Source: Thiohalophilus sp. (GTDB lineage Bacteria > Pseudomonadota > Gammaproteobacteria > UBA6429 > Thiohalophilaceae). Taken from it: a stretch of 64,000 nucleotides of DNA. The translations under genes and the position numbers were made by a program. The DNA lies in NCBI RefSeq assembly GCF_034522235.1, contig NZ_JAXHLN010000003.1:1364001-1428000 (forward strand), read 5' to 3'. Of the stretch, positions 16,724 through 24,401 are shown one piece after another. The first letter of the stretch is position 1; each line of letters opens with the position of its first letter. The notes under the pieces were generated by a model that was not told the origin of the DNA, searched no databases, and saw only the letters and a program-made list of their open reading frames with translations.

Positions 16724-16748
16724 GGGACGACGGGGCGACGGGGCGACG
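16724..16748 (+). repeat. 8-base tandem repeat causing the tex frameshift
   Basis: GGGACGACG (16724-16732) followed by two GGGCGACG units (16733-16748), then GTGCCG. A single unit would restore the normal Tex reading (DDGATVPF). The two extra units add 16 bases and shift the frame by one. Confidence 0.7.
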
Positions 16749-17241
16749 GTGCCGTTTATTGCCCGCTATCGCAAGGAGGCCACTGCCGGCCTCGACGATA
16801 CCCGGTTGCGCCAACTCGACGAGCGTCTGGGCTATTTGCGGGAACTGGAGGATCGCCGTGCCAGCGTCATCGAATCGATTCGCGAACAGGGCAAGCTGAG
16901 CGAGGAGTTGCAGGCAGCCCTGGCGCAGGCCGAGACCAAGACCCGGCTGGAAGATCTTTACGCGCCCTACAAACCCAAACGCCGGACCCGGGCACAGATC
17001 GCGCGCGAAGCCGGACTCGAGCCGTTGCTCGAGGCGCTGCTCGAGGATCCCACGCGGGATCCGTTGCCGCTGGCCGACGCGTATCTCAATCCCGAGGCCG
17101 GGGTGGCGGAAGCCGAAGCGGCGCTGGAAGGGGCCCGGCAGATATTCATGGAGCGCGCCGCCGAGCAGGCGGATCTGGTCGCACAACTGCGCGAATGGCT
17201 CTGGGACAGGGGCCGGCTGGTGGCCAGAGCGCCGAGCAAGA

Positions 17242-17265
17242 GGCGATCCGCATCCGCGGATCGCC
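17242..17265. repeat. Perfect palindrome at the tex deletion junction
   Basis: GGCGATCCGC (17242-17251), loop ATCC, GCGGATCGCC (17256-17265): ten perfect base pairs. It lies exactly where the N-terminal half of Tex is joined to the C-terminal half, and encodes residues without Tex similarity. Confidence 0.75.
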
Positions 17266-18022
17266 AGCAGTTACTCGAGGTGACGCGCCTGGGACCCCGC
17301 GCGTTTGAGCAGGCCGCCGGGTTTTTGCGGATTCGCGACGGCAGCAATCCGCTGGATGCCTCGGCGGTGCATCCCGAAGCCTATCCGGTGGTCGAACGCA
17401 TCCTGCAGGACAGCGGCCGGGATATTCACTCGCTGATCGGCGACAGTGCTTTTCTCAACACGCTGGCGGCCAATGACTATACCGATGATCAGTTTGGTGA
17501 ACCGACGGTGCGCGATATTATCGCCGAGCTGGACAAGCCGGGACGGGATCCGCGCCCCGAGTTCAAGACTGCCAGTTTCAGGGACGGGGTGGAGACCCTC
17601 AGGGATCTGCAACCGGGCATGCTGCTCGAAGGGGTGATCAGCAACGTGACCAACTTCGGGGCCTTTGTCGATATCGGCGTCCACCAGGACGGCCTGGTCC
17701 ACATCTCGGCCCTGGCCGATCGGTTCGTGCGCGATCCCCGCGAGGTGGTCAGGGCCGGTCAGGTGGTCAAGGTCAAGGTAATGGAGGTGGACATTGACCG
17801 CAAGCGGGTGGGATTGTCGATGCGCCTGGCCGATGAGCCCGGCAAGCCGGCGACACCAAAGCCGCGGCAGAGCAAACCCCGGGGCAAGTCCGCGTCTGCC
17901 AAAAAGCCTGCCAGAGCGGACAGCAAACAGGCCAATACCGCTATAGCCGCCGCGTTTGCCAGAGTGAAGGACTCTTCCTGACACTGCTGTCGACAATGGT
18001 CTTGAGAATAATGCCGCGATTG

Positions 18023-18050
18023 CTTGAAAAATCATCCTGCGCCCCCTAGT
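18023..18050 (+). promoter_or_regulatory. Candidate sigma32 heat-shock promoter of cbpA
   Basis: CTTGAAA (18023-18029), 13-base spacer, CCCCTAGT (18043-18050), preceded by GC at the -10 side. This is close to the sigma32 consensus CTTGAAA / CCCCATnT. The transcript would start near 18057, thirty bases before the GTG start of cbpA. Confidence 0.6.
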
Positions 18051-18086
18051 CATAAGAAAGCTGTATGTATTTAACGGGAGCCGAAG

Positions 18087-19034
18087 GTGGAATATAAGGA
18101 TTATTACCAGATACTGGGCGTCGAGCGGGACGCCACACAGGATGAGATCAAACGCGCCTATCGCAAGCTGGCGCGCAAGTATCACCCCGATGTGAGCAAG
18201 GAAGCGGATGCCGAGGATCGTTTCAAGGAGATGGCGGAAGCCTACGAAGCGCTCAAGGATCCCGAAAAGCGTGCCGCCTATGATCAGCTGGGCGCCAACT
18301 GGCAGGGCGGCCAGGATTTTCGGCCGCCGCCGGACTGGGATGCCGGCTTCGAATACAGTGGCGGCTTCGGTGGTGGCGCCGCCGATGCCGCGTCCTTCAG
18401 TGACTTTTTCGAAACCCTGTTCGGCCAGCGCGGTGGAATGGGAGGCATGGGCGGCGGCGGCTTTCGCAGCCGCGGCGACGATCACCATGCCCGGGTATTG
18501 ATCGATGTGGAGGACGCTTTTCAGGGCACGGTGCGTAATCTGACCCTGCATGCGCCGGAAGTGGATGAGCAGGGGCATGTGCGCACCCGTGAACGCAACC
18601 TGAATGTGCGCATCCCAAAAGGGGTGCGTCAGGGCCAGCACATCCGGCTGAGTGGACAGGGCCATCCCGGTATGGGGGGCGGCCAGGCGGGGGATCTCTA
18701 TCTGGAGGTCGACTTCAAGCCGCACCCCCTGTACCGCGTCGAGGGGCGGGATCTCTATCTGGATCTGCCCCTGGCGCCCTGGGAAGCGGCGCTGGGTGCC
18801 CGGGTCAAGGTGCCAACCCCCGATGGCGAAGTCGATATGCGGATTCCGCCCAATTCGCAAAGCGGACGCAAGTTGCGATTGAAGGGACGGGGCATTCCGG
18901 GCAAAACACCCGGGGACCTCTATGTCATCCTGAACATCGTCCAACCGGCGGCTGACAGCGACAAGGCGAAGGCGTTTTATCAGAAAATGGCCGAGGAGTT
19001 TGATTTCAACCCGCGGGCGGGTCTGGGAGTGTGA
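18087..19034 (+). CDS. cbpA: curved DNA-binding protein CbpA (DnaJ-type co-chaperone)
   Basis: A 315-residue class B J-protein that stimulates DnaK and, in E. coli, also binds curved DNA. J domain at residues 1-70 with the HPD tripeptide in KYHPDVSKEADAEDRF; then a Gly/Phe/Met-rich linker (about 90-130, GGMGGMGGGGF); then two beta-sandwich client-binding domains (LIDVEDAFQGT, VRIPKGVRQGQHIRL, GDLYLEVDFKPHPLY, LKGRGIPGKTPGDLYVIL). There is no zinc finger, as expected for CbpA. GTG start with GGGAG upstream. It is followed by cbpM after 3 bases, and a sigma32-like promoter precedes it. Confidence 0.94.
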   Translation: MEYKDYYQILGVERDATQDEIKRAYRKLARKYHPDVSKEADAEDRFKEMAEAYEALKDPEKRAAYDQLGANWQGGQDFRPPPDWDAGFEYSGGFGGGAADAASFSDFFETLFGQRGGMGGMGGGGFRSRGDDHHARVLIDVEDAFQGTVRNLTLHAPEVDEQGHVRTRERNLNVRIPKGVRQGQHIRLSGQGHPGMGGGQAGDLYLEVDFKPHPLYRVEGRDLYLDLPLAPWEAALGARVKVPTPDGEVDMRIPPNSQSGRKLRLKGRGIPGKTPGDLYVILNIVQPAADSDKAKAFYQKMAEEFDFNPRAGLGV

Positions 19035-19037
19035 AGC

Positions 19038-19355
19038 ATGACGGAGCATCAGGAAACCCTATCCGGTATTATTCTTGACGAGAGCACGACCTTGAGTCTG
19101 AATGAGCTCAGTGGTGCCTGCGAGGTACAGGTCGATCTGATCGTGGCCCTGGTCGAAGAGGGGATTATCGAACCGCTGGAAAGCCGAACGGTCGAATGGC
19201 AATTTCCGGCGACGCAGCTGCCTCGTGTGCGCAAGGCCATGCATCTGTATCATGATCTGGAACTCAATCTGGCCGGCGTGGCACTGGCCCTGGAGCTGCT
19301 GGACGAGGTCAGCGAATTACGCTCACGCCTGCGCCAGCTTGAATCATCATTTTAA
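19038..19355 (+). CDS. cbpM: chaperone modulator CbpM
   Basis: A 105-residue protein of the CbpM family, which binds the CbpA J domain and blocks its action on DnaK and DNA. It has the MerR-like N-terminal helix pattern (LSLNELSGACEVQVDLIVALVEEGIIEPL) and the C-terminal leucine-rich helix (ALALELLDEVSELRSRLRQLE). The start lies 3 bases after the cbpA stop, so the pair is translated together, as in E. coli. Confidence 0.9.
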   Translation: MTEHQETLSGIILDESTTLSLNELSGACEVQVDLIVALVEEGIIEPLESRTVEWQFPATQLPRVRKAMHLYHDLELNLAGVALALELLDEVSELRSRLRQLESSF

Positions 19356-19375
19356 TAACCTGACCGGATAGTGTT

Positions 19376-20338
19376 GTGACTGATCCCAAAGCCGCTCTTA
19401 AAGAGAGTATTGTTCGTCAGCGCGAATCGCTGACAAAACTGCTGCAATCTCCCTTGTATGCCATTGCCGAGGCCTGCAGCCGCGTCTGGGGGGATCGGCG
19501 GGCACTGGATGCGGTCTTGCAGGAAAAACTGGAGACGGTGCCCCACTGCAAATTCCTGTATGTCCTGGACACCGATGCTATCCAGATCAGCGACAATGTC
19601 TCGCCTGACGGGGTTGTTGAAAATGATTACGGCCGGGATCGTTCCTCGCGTCCCTATATGTGTGAAGCGGTACCCAGCTCCGGTTTCCTGTTGTCCGATG
19701 CCTATATCAGCCTGCGCGCCATGCGGCCCTCACTGACGGCAATTCAGCTGGTGAGAAACAGTGACGGCAAGGTACTGGGTTTCCTTGGTGCCGACTTCGA
19801 TCTGCGTGATCTGCCGCTGACCCGTGAACTTTACGAGGAGCCGCGTTACTGGCAACAAATCAAGGGGGATCCTTCCATTCGTGGCACGGTGTTTCATCAG
19901 TCACGGGTCGATAGTGAAATGGACAAGCAGTTAGACACGATTTTGTCAGTTGTCGAGGAGTTGATGACCGGGCATGGCGTATTTCATGTGATTCTGCATT
20001 TTTCCAGCAGTCGTGCCATTATCTGGCAAATGGAGGACCCCTATCGTTACCGGCTGCTTGATATCGATTCGTTGATCGACCCTGATATCTGTCTGGCCTA
20101 CCCGCATCAGGCCTATTCGACCGAGGCCGCGGTACCGGCCTCCCAGATCAGTGAAGTATTGAAGGCGTTCAAACAGTTGCGCTTTATGGATGAAACATTA
20201 TATTTACGTTCAGGGACTCTGAATATATTCAATGGTCTGGTCGGTCTGACATTCTCCTGTGATGGTTCGCACTATATCCCCTATGATGAGTTTCTGGATA
20301 AACAACATGCTTTCTGGGACATGAACGTCAACGCCTGA
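19376..20338 (+). CDS. PDC/Cache-sensor domain protein without membrane segments
   Basis: A 320-residue protein, GTG start. Residues about 40-150 have a PDC (PhoQ-DcuS-CitA) sensor layout: FLYVLDTDAIQISDN, the hallmark YGRDRSSRPYMCEAV, DAYISLRAMRPSLTAIQLV and VLGFLGADFDLRDLP. PDC domains normally sit outside the membrane in receptors; here there is no signal peptide or transmembrane helix, so it appears to work in the cytoplasm. The remaining 170 residues match nothing I know. It is 20 bases after cbpM and may belong to the heat-shock operon. A small ligand-sensing role is an inference. Confidence 0.75.
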   Translation: MTDPKAALKESIVRQRESLTKLLQSPLYAIAEACSRVWGDRRALDAVLQEKLETVPHCKFLYVLDTDAIQISDNVSPDGVVENDYGRDRSSRPYMCEAVPSSGFLLSDAYISLRAMRPSLTAIQLVRNSDGKVLGFLGADFDLRDLPLTRELYEEPRYWQQIKGDPSIRGTVFHQSRVDSEMDKQLDTILSVVEELMTGHGVFHVILHFSSSRAIIWQMEDPYRYRLLDIDSLIDPDICLAYPHQAYSTEAAVPASQISEVLKAFKQLRFMDETLYLRSGTLNIFNGLVGLTFSCDGSHYIPYDEFLDKQHAFWDMNVNA

Positions 20339-20397
20339 GCGGCCGCGCAGCGGAGGATCAGGCCGGTGCCGTCGTATTGTGCTGACAAGATAAAGTT

Positions 20398-20736
20398 ATG
20401 CAATCATTACTGACTCTTAAAATCGACGGCAAGATCATGCTGGAATTTGATCGCAATACCCGTCTGCCAGGCAGGCAGCGGGAATTTCTGGACAAAATGG
20501 ACGAGGATATGAGCCAGGGTATCCGCCTGGCGGAAAAGTATGTTCCGGAACCGGACAGTCTGCAACGTGCCCGTTATGTCGCTATGCATCTTTTACAGGC
20601 ATTCGAGAAGGATGATCAGGGTATGATTACCGCGGCCTTTGCCTATCTGGCACAACGCATACCTGCACTTAACACTGTTCAGATCGACCATAATCCGCAG
20701 GGGGTTAACTTGCAATTGAAGCTGGATCAAAAATAG
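20398..20736 (+). CDS. conserved hypothetical protein between PDC and DnaJ-related genes
   Basis: A 112-residue soluble protein: an N-terminal strand pair (LLTLKIDGKIMLEFDRN), helices with many acidic residues (FLDKMDEDMSQGIRLAEKY), and a C-terminal IPALNTVQIDHNPQGVNLQL. I have a weak sense that similar proteins occur next to DnaJ-related genes elsewhere in gammaproteobacteria. No catalytic motif or known domain is visible. It lies 15 bases before the DnaJ-related gene, so the two are probably co-translated. Confidence 0.7.
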   Translation: MQSLLTLKIDGKIMLEFDRNTRLPGRQREFLDKMDEDMSQGIRLAEKYVPEPDSLQRARYVAMHLLQAFEKDDQGMITAAFAYLAQRIPALNTVQIDHNPQGVNLQLKLDQK

Positions 20737-20751
20737 CTGCGCACCGGTCAG

Positions 20752-21354
20752 ATGCCTGTTCATCACACCAGTACCGAAGGGCGCCTTCCGGATGCCTTTT
20801 ATATCGATTTGGAAGTGCAGCTTAAACGCTATCCCGACGGTATCAGTGAATATGCCCTGCTAAAAGAGCTGAAAGCCCGCGGCTATTTTGCTTTTTTATC
20901 AGATAGGCCGGCGGCACCGGATGCGTTATTCAAGGCGCACTTTCTGTTGTTTCATGCGCTCTATCGATTGCAGAAAACCTGTTATTTCGAGAAAAAGGCT
21001 TTTATCGATATCGGGCCACTGAATATCTGTTTACGGGATTATCAACCCGGTGAGGCTGCGCTGACCACACCGGACAATCTCGCCGCCTATTATCTGGATC
21101 TGGCTAATCTGGATAATACATCTACAGAGGATGTTGAAGCATTACTTGCCACCTTCTGGCGTGAATACACCCGTTTTGATAACCGGGTGGCGGCGCTGGC
21201 CGAGTTGGGCCTGGCTGATCCGGTGGATGAAACGACAATCAAACAGGCTTATCGGCGTCTGGCCATGCTGCACCATCCTGACAGGGGCGGTGAGGCGCGG
21301 CGTCTACAGACTATCAATGCGGCATACGAGACACTGTGCAAATCGCGTTTCTGA
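20752..21354 (+). CDS. DnaJ-related protein with C-terminal J domain
   Basis: A 200-residue protein with the DNAJ_related N-terminal region (LEVQLKRYPDGISEYALLKEL, then LFKAHFLLFHALYRL) and a C-terminal J domain (about residues 140-200) with the DnaK-stimulating HPD motif in AMLHHPDRGGEARRLQ. This inverted order (client-side domain first, J domain last) is a recognised gammaproteobacterial type. It probably recruits DnaK to a specific partner. It ends the run that begins with cbpA. Confidence 0.85.
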   Translation: MPVHHTSTEGRLPDAFYIDLEVQLKRYPDGISEYALLKELKARGYFAFLSDRPAAPDALFKAHFLLFHALYRLQKTCYFEKKAFIDIGPLNICLRDYQPGEAALTTPDNLAAYYLDLANLDNTSTEDVEALLATFWREYTRFDNRVAALAELGLADPVDETTIKQAYRRLAMLHHPDRGGEARRLQTINAAYETLCKSRF

Positions 21355-21588
21355 CGACCGTGACTTTCATGATCCCGTGTATGGAATCCCGTGGAGAAAC
21401 CGGCAAGGGAACTCCAAAGAGTTCAATGGCACGGAAAGCACCTGAACAGGAACAGTGTGACTTTCCGGTTTTTGTATTCAGTGCTTCAGTGTGTCCGGGG
21501 CCTTTCAATGTCGTGCCAATCGTCCCTGAGGCGTGTGAATCTCATCCTGAAACTGAGTCGGGTGGAAAGATTGCCGGATTCCCGGTGC

Positions 21589-22341
21589 CTATTTTTTAAG
21601 CGCGTTGCTCAGTGTTTCAAGCATATCCATCGGCATGGGGAAGACAATAGTGCTGGTCTTGTCGCCGGCAATCTCGGTCAGAGTCTGCATATAACGCAAC
21701 TGCAGGGCTGACGGCTGTTTGGCCAGTATCTCGGAGGCGTTGGCAAGTTCATTCGCGGCCTGGCGCTCGCCTTCGGCATGAATAATCTTGGCGCGCCGCA
21801 CCCGTTCCGCCTCGGCCTGTTTGGCAATAGCGCGGATCATACTGTCATCCAGATCGACATGTTTGATTTCCACGTTATTAACCTTGATACCCCAGGCGTC
21901 GGTTTGTTCGTCCAGGATTTTCTGGATATCGGCGTTAAGCTTGTCGCGTTCGGAGAGCATCTCATCCAGTTCATGCTGCCCCAGCACGGAACGCAGGGTG
22001 GTCTGGGCCAGCTGGCTGGTGGCCGAATAGTAATCCTCTACCTGAATGATGGCCCGTTCCGGATCGACGACCCGGAAATAGAGCACGGCATTGACATGCA
22101 CCGAGACATTATCCTGGGAAATCACATCCTGGCTGGGGACATCCATGACGATAATCCGCAGATCTACCTTGACCATCTGCTGGATTAACGGGATGACAAT
22201 GATGAAGCCGGGTCCCTTGACTTTCCAGAAACGTCCCAGGGTGAAAATCACTCCCCGCTCGTATTCGCGGAGAATGCGGATCGCACTGAACAGGAAGATG
22301 ACGACCAGGGCGATAATGATATAGAGCGTGTAATCCGTCAT
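21589..22341 (-). CDS. slipin (stomatin/prohibitin family) membrane protein
   Basis: A 250-residue Band-7/SPFH protein. One N-terminal membrane segment (residues 4-22), then [21 protein letters not shown], the SPFH body with [20 protein letters not shown], and a C-terminal coiled region ([20 protein letters not shown]). Such proteins form cages or microdomains on the membrane. It starts one base after the stop of the NfeD protease; paired NfeD-slipin genes are well known, and the protease is thought to cut the slipin C-terminus. That hydrophobic target is visible here as [15 protein letters not shown]. Confidence 0.93.
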   Translation of the reverse strand: MTDYTLYIIIALVVIFLFSAIRILREYERGVIFTLGRFWKVKGPGFIIVIPLIQQMVKVDLRIIVMDVPSQDVISQDNVSVHVNAVLYFRVVDPERAIIQVEDYYSATSQLAQTTLRSVLGQHELDEMLSERDKLNADIQKILDEQTDAWGIKVNNVEIKHVDLDDSMIRAIAKQAEAERVRRAKIIHAEGERQAANELANASEILAKQPSALQLRYMQTLTEIAGDKTSTIVFPMPMDMLETLSNALKK

Positions 22342-22342
22342 G

Positions 22343-23722
22343 TTATTTCTCCTCTTCGATAGAATCGTTCAGGGGCTCGACAGTTAAAGTAAGACCGTCA
22401 ACCTTGGTAACCCGAACTCGTTGGCCTGGTTGCAATGGTTGATCACTCACCGCTTGCCAGTGTTCGCTGTGAATCAGAATCGTCGCTCGATGATCATCGA
22501 CGCTGATCACCTTGCCGGTTCCGGTGAGAAGCTGCTCCATGCCGCTGACGACCGGTCGTCGTCGGGAGCGTAATGCCATACCGATTACGATGACAAACAT
22601 CAAGACACTGCTGAGGGCGAAGGCGGCGATGACACCGGGATTGATTCCGTAGCCGGGCGCAGTGGTGTCGATCAGGATGATCGAGCCGAATACGAACGCA
22701 ATTACCCCACCGATACCCAGGACGCCGAAACTGGGTTGATAGGCCTCGCCAATCATTAATGCAATACCAAGTATTATCAGAGCCATACCGGCATAGTTGA
22801 CGGGGAGTAATTGCAGGGCATACAAGCCCAGCAGCAGGGCGATGGCGCCGACCGTGCCCGGGACAATCGCGCCGGGATTCGAAAATTCGAAAATCAGCCC
22901 GTAAATACCGATGAGCATCAATATATAGGCGATGTTGGGATTGGTGATAACGCTCAGTAAACGGCTGCGCCAGTCCGGATTTTGGACTTGGATGCGCATA
23001 TCCAGGGTGTTGAGAGCCTGTTGCTGGCCGTAGATCTCGATTTCGCGGCCATCCAGCTGCTGTAGCAGATCCGCATTGCTGCGCGCCACCAGATCGATAA
23101 CGTTTTTCTCCAGAGCTTCACGGTAGGAGAGGCTGGCAGCCTCGCGTACGGCCTGTTCCGCCCAGTCGGCGTTGCGACCGCGCAATTCGGCCAGGCCGCG
23201 GATATAGGCGACGGCATCATTGATCGCCTTGCGTTCGCCGGCGGATTTTCCCTGGCTCGGTTGATCCTGCTCTTGCTCTTGCTCCGATTTCGGTTTCTCG
23301 TCATCTGGTTGACCGGGACCGCCGAGTTTCACCGGCGTGGCGGCCCCCAGGTTGGTGCCGGGCGCCATGGCGGCGATATGGCTGGCATAGAGAATATAGG
23401 TGCCGGCGCTGGCGGCGCGTGAGCCGGTGGGTGCGACATAGGTCACAACCGGAATCGGCGAGCTGGTGATACTTTTGATAATGCCCCGCATAGCGCTATC
23501 CAGTCCGCCCGGGGTGTCCATGCGAATGAGAATCAACCCGGCCTGTTCAGCGGGCGCATTGTCGATGGCCCGGGTGATATAATCCTCCGTGGCGGGACCG
23601 ATGACATCATTGATGCTGAGTTGAAGTACGGTTCGGGCCGATGAGGTGTCCGAAGCTATCGCCGGTGCGGCTATTATAAGCAGCAAAAGCAGAGACAATA
23701 ATCGTTGAGCGGCTTTCCACAT
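22343..23722 (-). CDS. nfeD: NfeD-family membrane serine protease
   Basis: A 459-residue long-form NfeD. A signal peptide ([20 protein letters not shown]) is followed by a ClpP-like protease domain. The serine is in [15 protein letters not shown] and the general-base Lys is likely the one in [11 protein letters not shown], forming the Ser-Lys dyad of this family. A Gln/Glu/Lys-rich insert (about residues 145-160), four to five membrane segments and a C-terminal OB-fold NfeD domain ([18 protein letters not shown]) follow. The ATG at 23722 begins exactly at the signal peptide; a TTG six codons upstream (23740) is also possible. It forms an operon with the slipin. Confidence 0.9.
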   Translation of the reverse strand: MWKAAQRLLSLLLLLIIAAPAIASDTSSARTVLQLSINDVIGPATEDYITRAIDNAPAEQAGLILIRMDTPGGLDSAMRGIIKSITSSPIPVVTYVAPTGSRAASAGTYILYASHIAAMAPGTNLGAATPVKLGGPGQPDDEKPKSEQEQEQDQPSQGKSAGERKAINDAVAYIRGLAELRGRNADWAEQAVREAASLSYREALEKNVIDLVARSNADLLQQLDGREIEIYGQQQALNTLDMRIQVQNPDWRSRLLSVITNPNIAYILMLIGIYGLIFEFSNPGAIVPGTVGAIALLLGLYALQLLPVNYAGMALIILGIALMIGEAYQPSFGVLGIGGVIAFVFGSIILIDTTAPGYGINPGVIAAFALSSVLMFVIVIGMALRSRRRPVVSGMEQLLTGTGKVISVDDHRATILIHSEHWQAVSDQPLQPGQRVRVTKVDGLTLTVEPLNDSIEEEK

Positions 23723-23809
23723 GTTGAAGGTTACTCGCAAATTCCTTCACCAAGCATAGCCGCTCCGGCCGCTGTTTTCGACCGACAGGTACCGGACAGA
23801 AAAAAAACC

Positions 23810-24238
23810 ATGGAAAAACGAATGAGACAAGAACATGACATCGACGGTGGGTTGTCGACGAGCCGTTTCCCCGCGAGGTCCCTGATAATATTCGGGATAA
23901 TGCTGTGCCTGATATTGCTTGGAGCGTCAGTGGAACTGGTTGCCGAGGAACAGATGAGTCGTGACCAGTATGTGGCGCAATCACACGACGATTTGCTGGC
24001 GCCCTGTCAGAGTGAGGCATTTGTCAACTGTCTTGGCACCACTGAAGCGCAATGTACCCGACAGGTCAATCAGCTGGTCGAGACATGCAGTGCGGCATTA
24101 CCCGCCATTCTCACGGCGGACAACTTTAATGATTCTGCCGTAGGATATGCCAGTTGCGTGTTTGACGGATTGCAAGAGGCATTTGGCAAGAGCAGTGAAG
24201 AGATCGGCCATTGTGAGAATCAGGCAGGCATGCGCTAA
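23810..24238 (+). CDS. exported cysteine-containing hypothetical protein
   Basis: A 142-residue protein. After a short basic N-terminus comes a hydrophobic segment (SLIIFGIMLCLILLGAS) that is a signal peptide or anchor. The remaining 110 residues are acidic and carry six cysteines (PCQSEAFVNCLGTT, CTRQV, ETCSAALP, YASCVFD, HCENQ), a spacing that suggests up to three disulfides in the periplasm. No family recognised. The start could also be the ATG at 23825. It is divergent from nfeD. Confidence 0.6.
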   Translation: MEKRMRQEHDIDGGLSTSRFPARSLIIFGIMLCLILLGASVELVAEEQMSRDQYVAQSHDDLLAPCQSEAFVNCLGTTEAQCTRQVNQLVETCSAALPAILTADNFNDSAVGYASCVFDGLQEAFGKSSEEIGHCENQAGMR

Positions 24239-24283
24239 ATCCGGGCATTCCTGATACCAGTACCGGTGCGAAATACCCCGGCG

Positions 24284-24313
24284 CCTTTCGGGACACGCCG
24301 TGAATCCGCCCTG
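24284..24313. repeat. Dispersed repeat with GGACACGCCGTGAA core, copy A
   Basis: Core GGACACGCCGTGAA at 24291-24304, preceded by GCCTTTCG and followed by a CGCCC block. A second copy with the same flanks is at 27297-27327. Similar cores occur as parts of longer palindromic repeats in many halophilic and purple gammaproteobacteria. It sits downstream of the rlmL stop, in the gap between two convergent genes. Confidence 0.5.
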
Positions 24314-24401
24314 CAGGTTCAATGCTCATCTCTCTGGTCGACGGTTCTGCAGGCGCAAAAATAACGCCCGAATAGTCCAAATGATCGGCGATCTGGAACA
24401 C

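Larger units (their letters stand above)
16643..17981 (+). pseudogene. tex: tex (yhgF), frameshifted at the 5' end and lacking its central third
   Basis: Tex is a transcription accessory/RNA-binding protein of about 770 residues. Here the N-terminus MNIIQRLAEELGVRPAQIEA starts at 16643, but 8-base tandem units at 16724-16748 add 16 bases and shift the frame. The correct reading resumes as VPFIARYRKEATAGLDD and runs to LVARA near 17235. It then jumps in frame to RQQLLEVTRLGPRAFEQ near 17262, skipping about 310 residues (the YqgF-like domain and the first helix-hairpin-helix). The S1 domain (GVISNVTNFGAFVDIGVHQD) and a Lys/Ala-rich tail are intact. The second frame is open for 439 codons from 16662, so a short Tex-like protein could still be made. 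I regard it as a broken gene. Confidence 0.85.

Noticed and set aside
17271-19049. 592-codon minus-strand frame across tex and cbpA
   Set aside because: Antisense to two recognisable coding sequences and their intergenic promoter; no family match.
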